From: Candidatus Poribacteria bacterium
GTDB taxonomy: Bacteria; Poribacteria; WGA-4E; WGA-3G
DNA length: 33,387 nt
Assembly: GCA_021295735.1 (NCBI GenBank)
Contig: JAGWBU010000009.1
Span: 2,399 to 35,785 of the forward strand
Direction: 5' to 3'
The translations under genes and the position numbers were made by a program. The notes beneath the pieces were generated by a model. The model did no database searches. It worked only from the letters and a program-made list of their open reading frames with translations, and was not told where the DNA came from. Below are positions 33,374-33,387 of the stretch, one piece after another; position 1 is the stretch's first letter, and every line of letters starts with the position of its first letter.

Positions 33374-33387
33374 AGGCGTCAATTTAG

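Overview
The window looks like a chromosomal fragment from an uncultured, didermic (outer-membrane) bacterium. The best guess is the Candidatus Poribacteria or a relative in that neighbourhood. That assignment is inference from gene content: two phytanoyl-CoA-dioxygenase-family proteins, a formylglycine sulfatase, an alkylsulfatase-like metallo-hydrolase, an Uma2-family nuclease, a PorV/PorQ-like outer-membrane protein and a giant secreted Ig-repeat protein. No 16S or other phylogenetic marker is present. No rRNA, tRNA, CRISPR array, transposase or phage gene was seen.

Layout. 1-1685 (+): the end of a probable antitoxin gene, a MazF/PemK toxin and a 6-phosphogluconolactonase-like propeller, closed by a bidirectional terminator. 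1772-6632 (-): a MazG-like pyrophosphohydrolase, a TPR/DUF3857/transglutaminase lipoprotein and a sulfatase, probably one operon. 6668-6743: a nested palindromic miniature repeat. 6883-9667 (+): PhyH dioxygenase, lipoprotein and MetE-C-like methyltransferase, with a clear promoter in front and a terminator behind. 9896-10991 (+): a small membrane protein and a TauE/SafE permease, overlapping. 11050-11664 (-): a degenerate carboxyltransferase (AccA)-like protein. 11739-23507 (-): a three-gene surface operon. 24132-24872 (+): a second PhyH. 24982-30981 (-): hemE, MBL hydrolase, hemH, hemY and a five-heme cytochrome c, tightly packed. 31007-31749 (-): a frameshifted Uma2 gene. 31844-33272 (-): a medium-chain dehydrogenase and a small membrane protein.

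The most striking system is the surface operon. Its first gene encodes a 3259-residue secreted protein with a signal peptide, eight copies of a nine-residue Pro/Asp/Thr repeat, a duplicated module of about 350 residues, ten tandem Ig-like repeats of about 90 residues, and a C-terminal domain resembling the type IX secretion/FlgD-like sorting domain. It is followed by a PorV/PorQ-like outer-membrane beta-barrel protein with a His-rich insert, and then by a LysM, coiled-coil, membrane-anchored protein. A perfect 13-bp stem-loop separates genes one and two, and a strong terminator closes the operon. I infer a dedicated export-and-anchoring unit for a giant surface fibre or adhesin.

The heme operon is the second coherent unit. 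Three tetrapyrrole enzymes (HemE, HemH, HemY) are translationally linked with an alkylsulfatase-like MBL protein and with a consumer of heme, a membrane-tethered pentaheme cytochrome c.
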